Shown: piece by piece, positions 17,771-26,568 of the stretch
Layout: each line of letters starts with the position of its first letter
How positions within the stretch are numbered: position 1 is the first letter of the stretch
Source: Bacillota bacterium
GTDB taxonomy: Bacteria; Bacillota; Clostridia; Lachnospirales; Lachnospiraceae
Direction: 5' to 3'
Assembly: GCA_023414355.1 (NCBI GenBank)
Contig: JAEZOB010000029.1
Span: 1 to 55,884, forward strand
Length of the DNA stretch: 55,884 nt
The notes under the pieces: model-generated
Told to the model about the DNA's origin: nothing
Databases searched by the model: none
What the model saw: the letters and a program-made list of their open reading frames with translations, nothing else
Translations under genes and position numbers: made by a program

Positions 17771-18439
17771 ATGAATATAAAGGATTTTCAGAAACTGCAG
17801 GAGCTTATTGGTTTTACATCTGAAATCAATGGGCGGGATGAATATTTCAGATCCGTCGTACTGGTTTTATTAGTACCAATCGACGGAGAATATCATTTTG
17901 TATTCCAGAAAAGATGTCAAACAATCCGTCAGGGTGGGGAGCTTTGCTTTCCGGGTGGAAGAATTGATGCTAGCGATGGATCCCTGGAGGAAACAGCGAT
18001 CCGAGAAACTACGGAAGAAATGGGAATTCCAAAGGAAAAAATACAGATTATAGGCAGGCTGGACACCATCGTAGCTCCTATGGGAGCAATCATAGATGCG
18101 TTTGTAGGAATTGCCGAAATTGATGTAAAGGATATTGTGATTAATCCTAAAGAAGTGGAGTGTATTATTACTCTACCTATCTCTTACTTTATGGAACATG
18201 AACCAGAAATGTACAGTGCGGAAGTTCACGTCAGCCCAACTCATCATGATAAGGAGACCGGCCAGGAGGTTATTCTTCTCCCATCTGAAGAATTGGGATT
18301 GCCCGATACATACCGGAAACCCTGGGGTGGTTTCAGATATCGCGTTTTGGTATACAAGTTAAGGGACCAGATCCTTTGGGGCATCACAGCGCGATTAGTG
18401 GAGGACCTCATATGGCGTATAAAAAAGAAAGCACTGTGA
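17771..18439 (+). CDS. NUDIX hydrolase, CoA pyrophosphatase type
   Basis: 222 residues. The segment QKRCQTIRQGGELCFPGG is the CoA-pyrophosphatase signature that precedes the NUDIX box, here GGRIDASDGSLEETAIRETT followed by EEMGI (about residues 58-82). Members cleave CoA and its derivatives to phosphopantetheine and 3',5'-ADP. A hydrophobic-poor C-terminal extension closes the fold. GAGAGG lies 11 bases before the ATG. Single-gene unit, ended by the hairpin at 18428-18470. Confidence 0.85.
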   Translation: MNIKDFQKLQELIGFTSEINGRDEYFRSVVLVLLVPIDGEYHFVFQKRCQTIRQGGELCFPGGRIDASDGSLEETAIRETTEEMGIPKEKIQIIGRLDTIVAPMGAIIDAFVGIAEIDVKDIVINPKEVECIITLPISYFMEHEPEMYSAEVHVSPTHHDKETGQEVILLPSEELGLPDTYRKPWGGFRYRVLVYKLRDQILWGITARLVEDLIWRIKKKAL

Positions 18440-18470
18440 GCATAGTATGCGAAAATGTTCACAGCGCTTT
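18428..18470. terminator. Hairpin overlapping the NUDIX stop codon
   Basis: AAAGCACTGTGA (18428-18439) pairs with TCACAGCGCTTT (18459-18470) with one mismatch. The left arm includes the stop codon. The downstream sequence is only moderately T-rich, so termination strength is uncertain. It also faces the convergent membrane-protein fragment. Confidence 0.5.
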
Positions 18471-18481
18471 CAGTATTTACC

Positions 18482-18754
18482 TTATAATTTCTTATTCTCA
18501 ATTGTTAGGAGTACACAAAAAAGAATTTCTATTCCAATCATCATTACTGCCAGATAATATAACGGGAAGCTTAAGCCAATTATGAGTGACAGTATTGGAA
18601 CTAACACTGATAATACTGTATAGGTTTTTGAGTTATATAACCAACCATAAGGTAATAAATGCGCCCCGAATATAATTGCCATAACCATCAGCATCTTATC
18701 CGGTACTGCTTGATATACCCACATAGCAATGAGCAGATAGATTTCAGAATACAT
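18482..18754 (-). pseudogene. Fragment of a small membrane protein
   Basis: 90 residues with about three hydrophobic helices. The text FGAHLLPYGWLYNSKTYTVLSV resembles the C-terminal half of a roughly 180-residue membrane family that I associate with DUF7010. The first half is absent: an in-frame TGA lies immediately upstream and the only start has a poor ribosome binding site. I interpret it as a truncated remnant. It may still be expressed as a short membrane peptide. Confidence 0.45.
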
Positions 18755-18787
18755 ATGACATCAGAACCTTGTCATTATTTATTATCA

Positions 18788-19510
18788 TTATAATATCTTA
18801 GAGAGGAATTCCTGTAATCTCGGATGCTTCGGATTATCGAAGAACTCATCCGGAGTATTCTGCTCCACTATCACACCTTCATCGATGAAGAGAATTCGAT
18901 TAGCTACCTTCTTGGCAAAGCGCATTTCATGGGTTACTACGACCATGGTCATACCTTCCTCCGCCAGCTGAGTCATCAGATCCAGCACCTCGCCAACCAT
19001 CTCCGGATCAAGTGCTGAGGTTGGTTCGTCAAAGAGCATGACATCAGGGTTCATAGCCAAGGCACGGATAATTGCGATACGCTGCTTCTGTCCACCGGAT
19101 AACTGATTGGGATACGCCTTAGCCTTTTCCGTCAACCCAATTCGCTGAAGCAATTCATAAGCCTTCTGCTCTGCCTGTTCCTTAGTCATCAGACCCAGCT
19201 TTGTCGGCGCGAGTGTAATATTCTCAAGTACGGATAGGTGGGGGAAGAGATTAAACTGTTGAAACACCATTCCCATTTTACAACGGATCTTATTAATATC
19301 GGTGTTTTTATCTGTAATGTTCTCTCCCTCAAACCAGATTTCACCTCCGGTGGGTTCCTCAAGCAGATTTAGGCACCTGAGAAAGGTTGACTTGCCGGAA
19401 CCAGAGGGACCGATGACAACTACTTTTTCACCCTTCTCAATTGTCTCGCTGATTCCATTCAGCACCATATGTTCCCCGAAGGCTTTTTGCAGATTCTTAG
19501 TGACGATCAC
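18788..19510 (-). CDS. Polar amino acid ABC transporter ATP-binding protein
   Basis: Cytoplasmic ATPase of an amino acid importer, about 240 residues. It shows Walker A (GPSGSGKST), a Q-loop region (MVFQQFNLFPHLSVLENI), the ABC signature LSGGQKQR, Walker B (VMLFDEPTSALDPE) and the H-loop (VVVTHEM), closest to GlnQ/ArtM. I chose GTG at 19510 because AAAGGAGG lies 10 bases upstream. It overlaps the permease end by 14 bases, indicating translational coupling. Confidence 0.95.
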   Translation of the reverse strand: MIVTKNLQKAFGEHMVLNGISETIEKGEKVVVIGPSGSGKSTFLRCLNLLEEPTGGEIWFEGENITDKNTDINKIRCKMGMVFQQFNLFPHLSVLENITLAPTKLGLMTKEQAEQKAYELLQRIGLTEKAKAYPNQLSGGQKQRIAIIRALAMNPDVMLFDEPTSALDPEMVGEVLDLMTQLAEEGMTMVVVTHEMRFAKKVANRILFIDEGVIVEQNTPDEFFDNPKHPRLQEFLSKIL

Positions 19511-20189
19511 CCTTTGCCAACCTCCTTTCAAATACACCCAATAATTTTGTAAAGCCCATGACAATAATCAGATAGAAGACAGCTGCTATCACAAGTGGAG
19601 GCAGTATATCCCAGGTTCTGGAGCCAATATACTGAGCAACCTTAGTCAGATCATTGATAGCAATTACACTGGCAACTGAGGTTTCCTTAATCAATACAAT
19701 AAACTCATTTCCCAAAGCCGGTAAAATGTTACGCACTGCCTGAGGAAGGATAATTAAGCGCATGGTCTGAAGATAGTTGAGACCAAGGGAGCGCCCGGCT
19801 TCCATCTGACCGCGATCGATAGATTCGATTCCGGCACGGATGATTTCTGCCACATAAGCTCCTGAATTGATACCGAAGCATACCGCACCAACAACCAATT
19901 CATTGGTATTTCTGGATGTGAATATCAGATTGTAAATAATCAGCAGCTGTACCATGAGTGGCGTTCCGCGTATGATATTGATATAGACATTGCAGAGTGA
20001 TACCAACCATTTCATTTTGGCATTTGAAGCTGTAACCTTCACAATCGCTACCATAATACCGATTGCAATACCGATCAGAATTGCAAAAAATGAAATCAGC
20101 AGGGTTATTTTTAAACCTTCAAAATAAACGATATACCGTTGATCTGGAACCCAGGCATTATAAAAGGCTTGATAAAGATTATTCAGCAA
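19497..20189 (-). CDS. Polar amino acid ABC transporter permease
   Basis: 230 residues with five or six membrane segments. The EAA loop reads EAGRSLGLNYLQTMRLIILPQA, the contact site for the ATPase, and RGTPLMVQLLIIYN is the typical HisM/GlnP-class signature. The start is TTG with GGGAGG 7 bases upstream. A single permease implies a homodimeric channel. The inverted-repeat element at 20225-20453 lies between this gene and the binding-protein gene. Confidence 0.95.
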   Translation of the reverse strand: MLNNLYQAFYNAWVPDQRYIVYFEGLKITLLISFFAILIGIAIGIMVAIVKVTASNAKMKWLVSLCNVYINIIRGTPLMVQLLIIYNLIFTSRNTNELVVGAVCFGINSGAYVAEIIRAGIESIDRGQMEAGRSLGLNYLQTMRLIILPQAVRNILPALGNEFIVLIKETSVASVIAINDLTKVAQYIGSRTWDILPPLVIAAVFYLIIVMGFTKLLGVFERRLAKGDRH

Positions 20190-20224
20190 TTTGATACCTC
20201 CCGAAAATAATTTTATAACAGGAA

Positions 20225-20453
20225 TAAAGTGTCAAAAGCACCATAGGTGCTTTCATGATATAGTACAGTGCTATGCAAGCTCGTTTGCAACAGTGCTGCA
20301 CTATATCATGAAAAGGAGTGTGCGCACCTCTTAACATTTTACGCCTATGAATATACAAAGACAAGCTCGCTTGCAATAGCGCTGTACTATATCACGGAAA
20401 GGAGTGTGCGCACCTTTTGACACTTTACGCCTATGAAACTTTACGCCCATGAA
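20225..20453. repeat. Inverted-repeat element with 86-bp tandem repeats inside the ABC operon
   Basis: TAAAGTGTCAAAAG (20225-20238) is repeated exactly, inverted, at 20414-20427, giving about 203 bp between outer ends. Inside are two copies of an 86-bp unit (about 20276-20361 and 20362-20437) that share AGGAGTGTGCGCACCT, TTTACGCCTATGAA and a GCAAGCTCG.TTGCAA core, plus a 16-base partial third copy. Long hairpins form: 20235-20253 is perfect, and 20254-20310 has about 27-nt arms with G-U pairs. No transposase is present. It resembles a MITE or other dispersed hairpin repeat. Confidence 0.7.
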
Positions 20454-20524
20454 TAAACAAAGAGAGAGGCTGTCAGTATAGATAACAGCCCCCTTGTACT
20501 TATTTGATAGAATCATCCGGTCAA

Positions 20525-21268
20525 TTATTTGTTTGTATGATTAGCGGTAAATTCTTCAATCTTTCCATTATCCTTTAATTCCTGGATGGTAGAATTAATC
20601 TGATCCAGTAAATCTTTATTTCCTTTTTTCACTGCAATTGCATACTTATCCTGGAACAGGGCTCCGTCGAGGATGGAGAGTTCTGTATTTGCCTTCACTA
20701 ATTCCTCTGCCGGGTACTGATCCATTACAATACAATCAATCTTACCGTTCTTTAAATCTTCGGCAGCCTGTGCGAACTTAGTATATCGCTTGATTTCTTT
20801 CGCTGTAATATTTGCCTCAACATAGAAATCTGCAATGTTACCCTGTTGAACACCGATTACCTTATCAGCAAGATCTTCATTGGAAACAGCTGTCACTGCG
20901 GGAGCCGCATTATTTACAACCACAACTTCCGTTGAATCTACATAGTCTATAGAGAAATCCATAACCTTCTCACGTTCTTCATTCACAGAAACACCAGCTG
21001 CTACAAAGTCAACCTTACCCTGCTGAACAGCCAACAGTGCACCATCAAAATCCATGTTCTGGATCTCAAGCTTCTTACCCATCTTATCTGCGATTGCTTG
21101 TGCAATATCCATATCAACGCCGACTACCTGATCACCTTCCATGTATTCATAAGGTGCGAAGCCTGCTTCTGTACCGACAATCAGAGTATCACTTTCCTTC
21201 TTACAGCCAGCCAGCATGGAAACTGTTAAGCCAGCTATGATAAACATACCTATTACTTTCTTCTTCAT
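20525..21268 (-). CDS. Amino acid ABC transporter substrate-binding lipoprotein
   Basis: 247 residues. A lipoprotein signal peptide ends in the lipobox LAGC (Cys at about residue 22), so the protein is anchored on the outer face of the membrane. The periplasmic-binding fold of family 3 follows: VGTEAGFAPYEYMEGDQVVG, GVDMDIAQAIADKMGK, DFVAAGVSVNEERE. Residues of this type bind arginine, glutamine or similar substrates, and the exact one cannot be read. GGAGG precedes the ATG. First gene of the importer operon. Confidence 0.95.
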   Translation of the reverse strand: MKKKVIGMFIIAGLTVSMLAGCKKESDTLIVGTEAGFAPYEYMEGDQVVGVDMDIAQAIADKMGKKLEIQNMDFDGALLAVQQGKVDFVAAGVSVNEEREKVMDFSIDYVDSTEVVVVNNAAPAVTAVSNEDLADKVIGVQQGNIADFYVEANITAKEIKRYTKFAQAAEDLKNGKIDCIVMDQYPAEELVKANTELSILDGALFQDKYAIAVKKGNKDLLDQINSTIQELKDNGKIEEFTANHTNK

Positions 21269-21297
21269 TCCTAAACCTCCACGTCATATTTAGACAG

Positions 21298-21756
21298 TTA
21301 TTTTTTCACAACTGTTTTTATCTTATTTTGCTCTTCCTCGGACAGTATCCCATCATGATTCAGAATAATAACCAGACGATCACCAATGCTAGTTACTGAC
21401 TTCATGTAAGTAGTATCTTTTCCCTGAACAATCGTAGGTACATCAAATACCTGTCCTTCCTCAAATTGCACAATTTCTGAAACTCTATCTATCTCATATG
21501 CTATTAAAATACCATTGGAGGTAGTAATGATGAATCGAGTATCATCACTTGGTGCAATATCTTCCATGCCGAATTTCCTGCGCAAGCTATATACCGGAAT
21601 TACATCACCTCTTAATTTAATGATGCCTTTGAGGTTTTGGGGAAAACTGGCTACCGGCTCGATAGTCATGTATTTCTCAATGATATTTACTTCCATGATA
21701 TCCATTCCATACTCTTCTTCTCCAAGCATAAAAATTGCCTGCTTCGTACTTTGCAT
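21298..21756 (-). CDS. CheW-like chemotaxis coupling protein
   Basis: 152 residues with a single CheW domain: FMLGEEEYGMDIMEVNIIEK, the GIIKLRGDVIPVYSLRRKFG core, and the YMKSVTSIGDRLVIILN end. CheW links chemoreceptors to CheA. It lies between prfB and the ABC binding-protein gene, away from other che genes, so it could be an orphan CheW or a CheV-like adaptor lacking a receiver domain. AGGAGG lies 7 bases before the ATG. The flagellar genes elsewhere in the window support motility. Confidence 0.88.
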   Translation of the reverse strand: MQSTKQAIFMLGEEEYGMDIMEVNIIEKYMTIEPVASFPQNLKGIIKLRGDVIPVYSLRRKFGMEDIAPSDDTRFIITTSNGILIAYEIDRVSEIVQFEEGQVFDVPTIVQGKDTTYMKSVTSIGDRLVIILNHDGILSEEEQNKIKTVVKK

Positions 21757-21785
21757 AGGTACTCCTCCTTTTGGAATCTCTCAAG

Positions 21786-22896
21786 TTAACTGTTTTGTGC
21801 ATTCCATTTTAAGTAAGCGTTGATAAATGGATCCAGATTACCATCCAGAACACTGATGGCATTCCCTACTTCTTCATTGGTACGGTGATCCTTAACCAGA
21901 GTATACGGCTGCATAACATAGGATCTGATTTGATTTCCCCAGGCAATATCCTTTACCTCACCGCGGATACCTGATATTTTCTCCAGATTCTCCTGCTGTT
22001 TTAACAGGTAAAGCTTTGCTTTCAGCATTTTCATTGCTTTATCCTTATTCTGCAGCTGGGAACGCTCGTTTTGGCATTGTACCACGATATTGGTCGGGAT
22101 GTGGGTGATTCGAATTGCTGATGAGGTCTTGTTAACATGCTGCCCGCCGGCTCCACTGGAACGGTAGGTATCAATTCTCAATTCCTCTTCATTAATCTCA
22201 ATTCCGGTGTCCTCTTCAATATCCGGCATAACGTCGCAGGATACGAAGGAGGTCTGTCTTTTTCCTGCTGCATTGAAAGGGGAAATGCGGACAAGACGAT
22301 GTACACCGCGCTCGGATTTCAGATAGCCGTAAGCATTCTCTCCGTTGATCTGGAGGGTAACGGATTTCAGTCCTGCTTCATCTCCATCCAGAAAATCTAG
22401 CATTTCCGTAGTGAATCCCTTCTTATCAGCCCAACGCTGATACATGCGGCAGAGCATACTTGCCCAGTCACAGCTTTCAGTCCCTCCGGCACCGGCATGC
22501 AGAGTAAGTATTGCATTGTATTTATCATACTCACCGGATAATAAGGTACGCAGCTTTAGTTCATCAAGATCCTTTATGAATAAGTCCAAAGCTTCCTCAA
22601 TCTCAGGAAGCAGACTTTCATCATTTTCTTCATATCCCATCTGGATTAAGGTCTGAACATCTTCATATCTTGTTTTAAGATGTCCGTACTCCTCAATGGT
22701 ATCTTTTAAATTTTTCAATTCCTTCATGTATTCCTGTGCTTTATCGCTGTTATCCCAAAAGCCAGGCTCTTCCATGGTTTGTTCGATTTCTCTGACCCTT
22801 AGACTCTTCTTGCCTAAGTCAAAGTGAATCCCCCACTTCGATTAATGGTCTATCATAGGTACTTAATGTATATTTATACTGATCTAATTCTACCAC
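21786..22896 (-). CDS. prfB: Peptide chain release factor 2, with programmed +1 frameshift
   Basis: Recognises UAA and UGA stops. The first 25 codons (GTG at 22896, site GAGG 7 bases upstream) end in GGGGGATTCACTTTGAC: CTT at 22824-22822, then an in-frame TGA at 22821-22819 followed by C. A +1 slip yields DSL-DLGKKSL and continues to the stop at 21786, about 369 residues in all. The GGQ loop (SSGAGGQHVNKT) and the SPF codon-recognition motif (VRISPFNAAGKR) are present. The slip lets RF2 regulate its own level. The annotated span crosses the frameshift. Confidence 0.96.
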
Positions 22897-22986
22897 CAAA
22901 TCACCTCTTTTATTGTATTATATATTACTCTTTTTAAAATCTCAATACATATCACTTATAAATATTCTCTTTAATAAAATTTTTAT

Positions 22987-25560
22987 TTATATATTCTTAC
23001 CACAACAATGCTTATATTTCCTTCCGCTACCGCAAGGGCAGGGGTCATTGGGCTGCACCTTCTTAGCGGCACGTTTGATAGGAGCATTGGCTACACTGTC
23101 ATCGCGGTTGGTACCGGTAACCTTAGCAACCTGTTCACGCTCGACCTTCTGCTCGATACGAACATGAAGTAATGCCTTAACAGTATCCTCACGAATTGCA
23201 TCTATCATCTCGTCAAACATCTCAAAGCCCTGGAACTTGTATTCCACAACCGGCTGTCTCTGACCATATGCCTGCAGACCGATACCTTGACGCAGCTGAT
23301 CCATATCGTCGATATGATCCATCCATTTATGATCAATAACCTTAAGCAGGATGACTCGCTCTATCTCTCTGATTTGCTCAGTCTCAGGGAATTCTGATTC
23401 CTTAGCTTCATAAAACTTAACTGCCTCTTCCTTCAACTGTTGAAGAAGATCATTTTTCTTCATTCCCCGCATCTGATCTTCGGGATATTCAATTTTGGAC
23501 AGAGGGATAATTGGCAACAACAAGTCATTCAACTCATTCATATCCCATTCCATCGGGCTCTGATCGTCACTGATGCAGGTACTGACACAGCCTTCCACGG
23601 TCTCGATAATCATATGATAGATGGTATCACGCATGCTTTCGCCGTCAAGAACCCGTCTACGTTCTGCATAAATAATCTCTCTCTGCTCATTATTTACCTG
23701 GTCATATTCCAGCAGGTTCTTTCTGATTCCATAGTTATTATTCTCGATTCTCTTCTGAGCTCTCTCAATGGCATTGGAAAGCATCTTATGCTGAATCTGT
23801 TCTCCCTCAGGAAGACCAAGACCGTTAAAGATTGCCATCAGACGCTCTGAACCGAAGAGACGCATTAAATCATCTTCCAAAGAGATATAGAACTTAGATT
23901 CACCGGGGTCGCCCTGACGTCCAGCTCGACCACGCAGCTGGTTATCGATACGTCTTGCCTCATGTCTCTCTGTACCAATGATCTTTAAGCCGCCAACCTC
24001 GACAACACCCTCTCCGAGCTTGATATCAGTACCACGGCCTGCCATGTTGGTCGCAATCGTTACAGCGCCAAGTTGACCTGCTTCTGCGACAATTTCTGCT
24101 TCCAGCTCATGGAACTTCGCATTCAAAACCTTATGCTGGATATTATGCTTTTTCAGAATCGCGCTGATTTCCTCAGAAGCTTCAATGGTGATCGTGCCAA
24201 CCAGCACGGGCTGTCCCTTCTGATTCGCTTCAATAATCTCATTAATGATAGCATTCAGTTTTTCTTTTCTTGTCTTGTATACAGAGTCCTGGTGATCGAT
24301 ACGCTGTACCGGAAGATTTGTCGGCACTTCTATGACATCCATACCATAGATCTCACGGAATTCCTTTTCTTCAGTCAATGCAGTACCGGTCATACCTGCT
24401 TTCTTATGATATTTATTAAAGAAGTTCTGGAAGGTAATCGTTGCAAGAGTTTTGCTCTCTCTCTTAACCTTTACATTTTCCTTAGCTTCAATCGCCTGAT
24501 GAAGACCGTCACTGTAACGCCTGCCTGGCATGATACGTCCGGTAAATTCATCTACAATCAGGACCTCGTCCTCTTTAACCACATAGTCCTTATCACGGAA
24601 CATCAAGTTATGGGCACGCAATGCAAGTATAATATTATGCTGAATCTCAAGGTTCTCAGGATCGGCAAGGTTCTCAAGGTTGAAGAAACGTTCAACCTTC
24701 TTTACACCATCATCGGTGAGATGGATATTCTTATCCTTTTCGTTTACGATGAAGTCTCCTGTTTCTTCGATTTCTTCCTTCATAAGAGCCGCCATCTTGG
24801 TAAGCTCTGCACTTTCTTTACCTCTAATCATCTGTCTGGCAAGAATATCGCATACACGATATAATTCGGTAGATTTACCGCTTTGACCGGAAATAATCAA
24901 GGGAGTTCTCGCTTCGTCGATCAAAACAGAGTCAACCTCATCGATGATTGCATAATAAAGCTCACGCTGCACCAGCTGCTCCTTATAGATAACCATGTTA
25001 TCTCTCAGATAATCAAAGCCCAACTCGTTATTGGTCGCATACGTGATATCACAGGCATAAGCTGCACGGCGCTCTTCCTTCTCCATGCTGTTTAATATTA
25101 CTCCGACCTTCAGTCCAAGGAATTCATGAATTTGTCCCATCCATTCGGAGTCACGTTTTGCCAGGTAATCATTTACTGTAACGATATGAACGCCCTTGCC
25201 CTCTAATGCATTCAGATAGGCAGGAAGTGTTGATGTAAGGGTCTTTCCTTCACCGGTACGCATCTCAGTGATTCTGCCCTGATGCAGAATTACGCCACCA
25301 ATCAGCTGTACGCGGAAATGCCTCTGACCAATTGCTCTTTTAGCAGCTTCCCTTACAGTTGCATATGCTTCTACCAATATATCATCCAGGGTTTCCCCGT
25401 TCTTTAGTCTATTCTTGAATTCAGTGGTTTTCGCTCTGAGTTCCTCATCAGTCAGCTTTATATATTCCGGTTCCAGAGCTTCTATCTTATCTACGATTGG
25501 TAATACTCGTTTCACTTCGCGCTCGCTGTGAGTGCCGAATACCTTTTCAATAATTCCCAT
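22987..25560 (-). CDS. secA: Preprotein translocase ATPase SecA
   Basis: Motor of the Sec pathway, 857 residues. Walker A MRTGEGKT is at about residues 100-107, the DEVDSVLIDEARTPLIISG segment at about 207-225, the preprotein-binding domain follows, helicase motif MAGRGTDIKLGEGV appears near 490, and QLRGRAGRQGDPGES near 525. The C-terminal zinc site CPCGSGRKYKHCCG is intact, so SecB or ribosome contact is expected. It is preceded by hpf on the same strand, but the strong hairpin at 25774-25833 separates the transcripts. Confidence 0.98.
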   Translation of the reverse strand: MGIIEKVFGTHSEREVKRVLPIVDKIEALEPEYIKLTDEELRAKTTEFKNRLKNGETLDDILVEAYATVREAAKRAIGQRHFRVQLIGGVILHQGRITEMRTGEGKTLTSTLPAYLNALEGKGVHIVTVNDYLAKRDSEWMGQIHEFLGLKVGVILNSMEKEERRAAYACDITYATNNELGFDYLRDNMVIYKEQLVQRELYYAIIDEVDSVLIDEARTPLIISGQSGKSTELYRVCDILARQMIRGKESAELTKMAALMKEEIEETGDFIVNEKDKNIHLTDDGVKKVERFFNLENLADPENLEIQHNIILALRAHNLMFRDKDYVVKEDEVLIVDEFTGRIMPGRRYSDGLHQAIEAKENVKVKRESKTLATITFQNFFNKYHKKAGMTGTALTEEKEFREIYGMDVIEVPTNLPVQRIDHQDSVYKTRKEKLNAIINEIIEANQKGQPVLVGTITIEASEEISAILKKHNIQHKVLNAKFHELEAEIVAEAGQLGAVTIATNMAGRGTDIKLGEGVVEVGGLKIIGTERHEARRIDNQLRGRAGRQGDPGESKFYISLEDDLMRLFGSERLMAIFNGLGLPEGEQIQHKMLSNAIERAQKRIENNNYGIRKNLLEYDQVNNEQREIIYAERRRVLDGESMRDTIYHMIIETVEGCVSTCISDDQSPMEWDMNELNDLLLPIIPLSKIEYPEDQMRGMKKNDLLQQLKEEAVKFYEAKESEFPETEQIREIERVILLKVIDHKWMDHIDDMDQLRQGIGLQAYGQRQPVVEYKFQGFEMFDEMIDAIREDTVKALLHVRIEQKVEREQVAKVTGTNRDDSVANAPIKRAAKKVQPNDPCPCGSGRKYKHCCGKNI

Positions 25561-25690
25561 TCTATGTTCACTCCTGTACTATAACAAATTTGATCCAAAA
25601 ATCGTTCAACTAGTATTGTAACATTTACCTTGTTACTATTCAACTTAATTTTATTCGATACCCAAAAATTGACTATTTTAGGCTGGGTCT

Positions 25691-25852
25691 TCGTGCGAGC
25701 ACGAAGCGGGTGTAATTAACGTTTAAACGGATGAAAGCTCGTGAGAGAAGCTCACTCACTTATCGCTACGCTTATCCATAAAAAAGACACCCGCTCCTCG
25801 TGCGAGCACGAAGCGGGTGTCTTCTTTATGGATTAATCCGTTTAAACGTTAA
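25691..25852. repeat. Duplicated and inverted sequence module downstream of hpf
   Basis: A 23-bp direct repeat (TCGTGCGAGCACGAAGCGGG plus TGT) occurs at 25691-25713 and 25798-25820. A 17-bp inverted pair, TTAACGTTTAAACGGAT (25716-25732) and its complement (25836-25852), includes the hpf stop codon. A further small hairpin, GTGAG/CTCAC, lies near 25741-25755. The arrangement looks like a duplicated and rearranged terminator module. Confidence 0.7.
25774..25833 (-). terminator. Very long terminator hairpin of hpf
   Basis: A 60-nt hairpin with about 28-29 base pairs (outer arms ATCCAT/ATGGAT, inner GACACCCGCT/AGCGGGTGTC and GCACGA/TCGTGC type pairing around GA). On the minus strand GTGTCTTTTTTATGG follows the GC-rich part, a strong intrinsic terminator beginning 16 bases after the hpf stop. 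Confidence 0.85.
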
Positions 25853-26376
25853 TATTCCGGTTCGATCAGTCCGTAGGTGTTGCCCTTGCGCTTGTAAACT
25901 ACGTTTACTTCGTCAGTCTGGGCGTTGCGGAAAACATAGAAATTGTGTCCCAAAAGTTCCATCTGAACACAAGCTTCTTCCGCATCCATTGGCTTGATTG
26001 CAAATCTCTTTGTCTTCACAATCTTGATCGTATCATCCTCATAATAATCATCTTCCATAAAGGTCTGGTTGAAGTTAGAGGATGCCTGCTTATGATCTAT
26101 TAATTTATTCTTGTATTTCCGTAACTGACGCTCGATAATCTCTTCTACCAGGTCAATTGAAACATACATATCATTACTAACCTGTTCCGCACGGATAATA
26201 TTACCCTTTACCGGAATGGTCACTTCAATTTTCTGCCTTTCTTTTTCTACGCTGAGTGTTACATGAATTTCAGTGTCAGGAGTGAAGTATCTCTCAAGTT
26301 TACCTATCTTTTCATATACAGCCGTTTTTAAGCCTTCCGTTACATCGATATTTTTACCGCTGATTATATAACGCAT
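25849..26376 (-). CDS. hpf: Ribosome hibernation promoting factor, long form
   Basis: 175 residues. The N-terminal ribosome-binding domain (MRYIISGKNIDVTEGLKTAV, residues 1-100) is followed by a linker and the C-terminal dimerisation domain (VKTKRFAIKPMDAEEACVQM, about 118-175) that joins two ribosomes into 100S particles in stationary phase. I prefer the ATG at 26376, with GGAG 9 bases upstream, over an in-frame TTG three codons earlier. It has its own promoter (26432-26460). Confidence 0.96.
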   Translation of the reverse strand: MRYIISGKNIDVTEGLKTAVYEKIGKLERYFTPDTEIHVTLSVEKERQKIEVTIPVKGNIIRAEQVSNDMYVSIDLVEEIIERQLRKYKNKLIDHKQASSNFNQTFMEDDYYEDDTIKIVKTKRFAIKPMDAEEACVQMELLGHNFYVFRNAQTDEVNVVYKRKGNTYGLIEPEY

Positions 26377-26431
26377 AATGCCCAACTCCTTTTTACTTTC
26401 TTGTTAGCATTAACACTTCTATGCTGACTTT

Positions 26432-26460
26432 ATTATACCATATGGGATTAGAAGTGACAA
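26432..26460 (-). promoter_or_regulatory. Promoter of hpf
   Basis: TTGTCA (26455-26460), 17 bases, TATAAT (26432-26437) on the minus strand, about 55 bases before the hpf start. Confidence 0.8.
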
Positions 26461-26568
26461 GCCACTTTAAACATGAATAACCTTCACAGGGATTTTCTGT
26501 ATATAATTCAATTCATATTTTCTGAATATTATGGCATCTCGAGTTCACGAATATGTAACTATTTGATG

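Noticed and set aside
20179..20516. Two minus-strand frames of about 60 codons sharing GAHTPF.DIVQ text
   Set aside because: The similarity is the translated 86-bp DNA repeat. There are no good start sites, and the stretch is dominated by hairpins.
24073..24864. A 263-codon plus-strand frame opposite secA
   Set aside because: Antisense shadow of a highly conserved gene, with phenylalanine-rich composition and no ribosome binding site.
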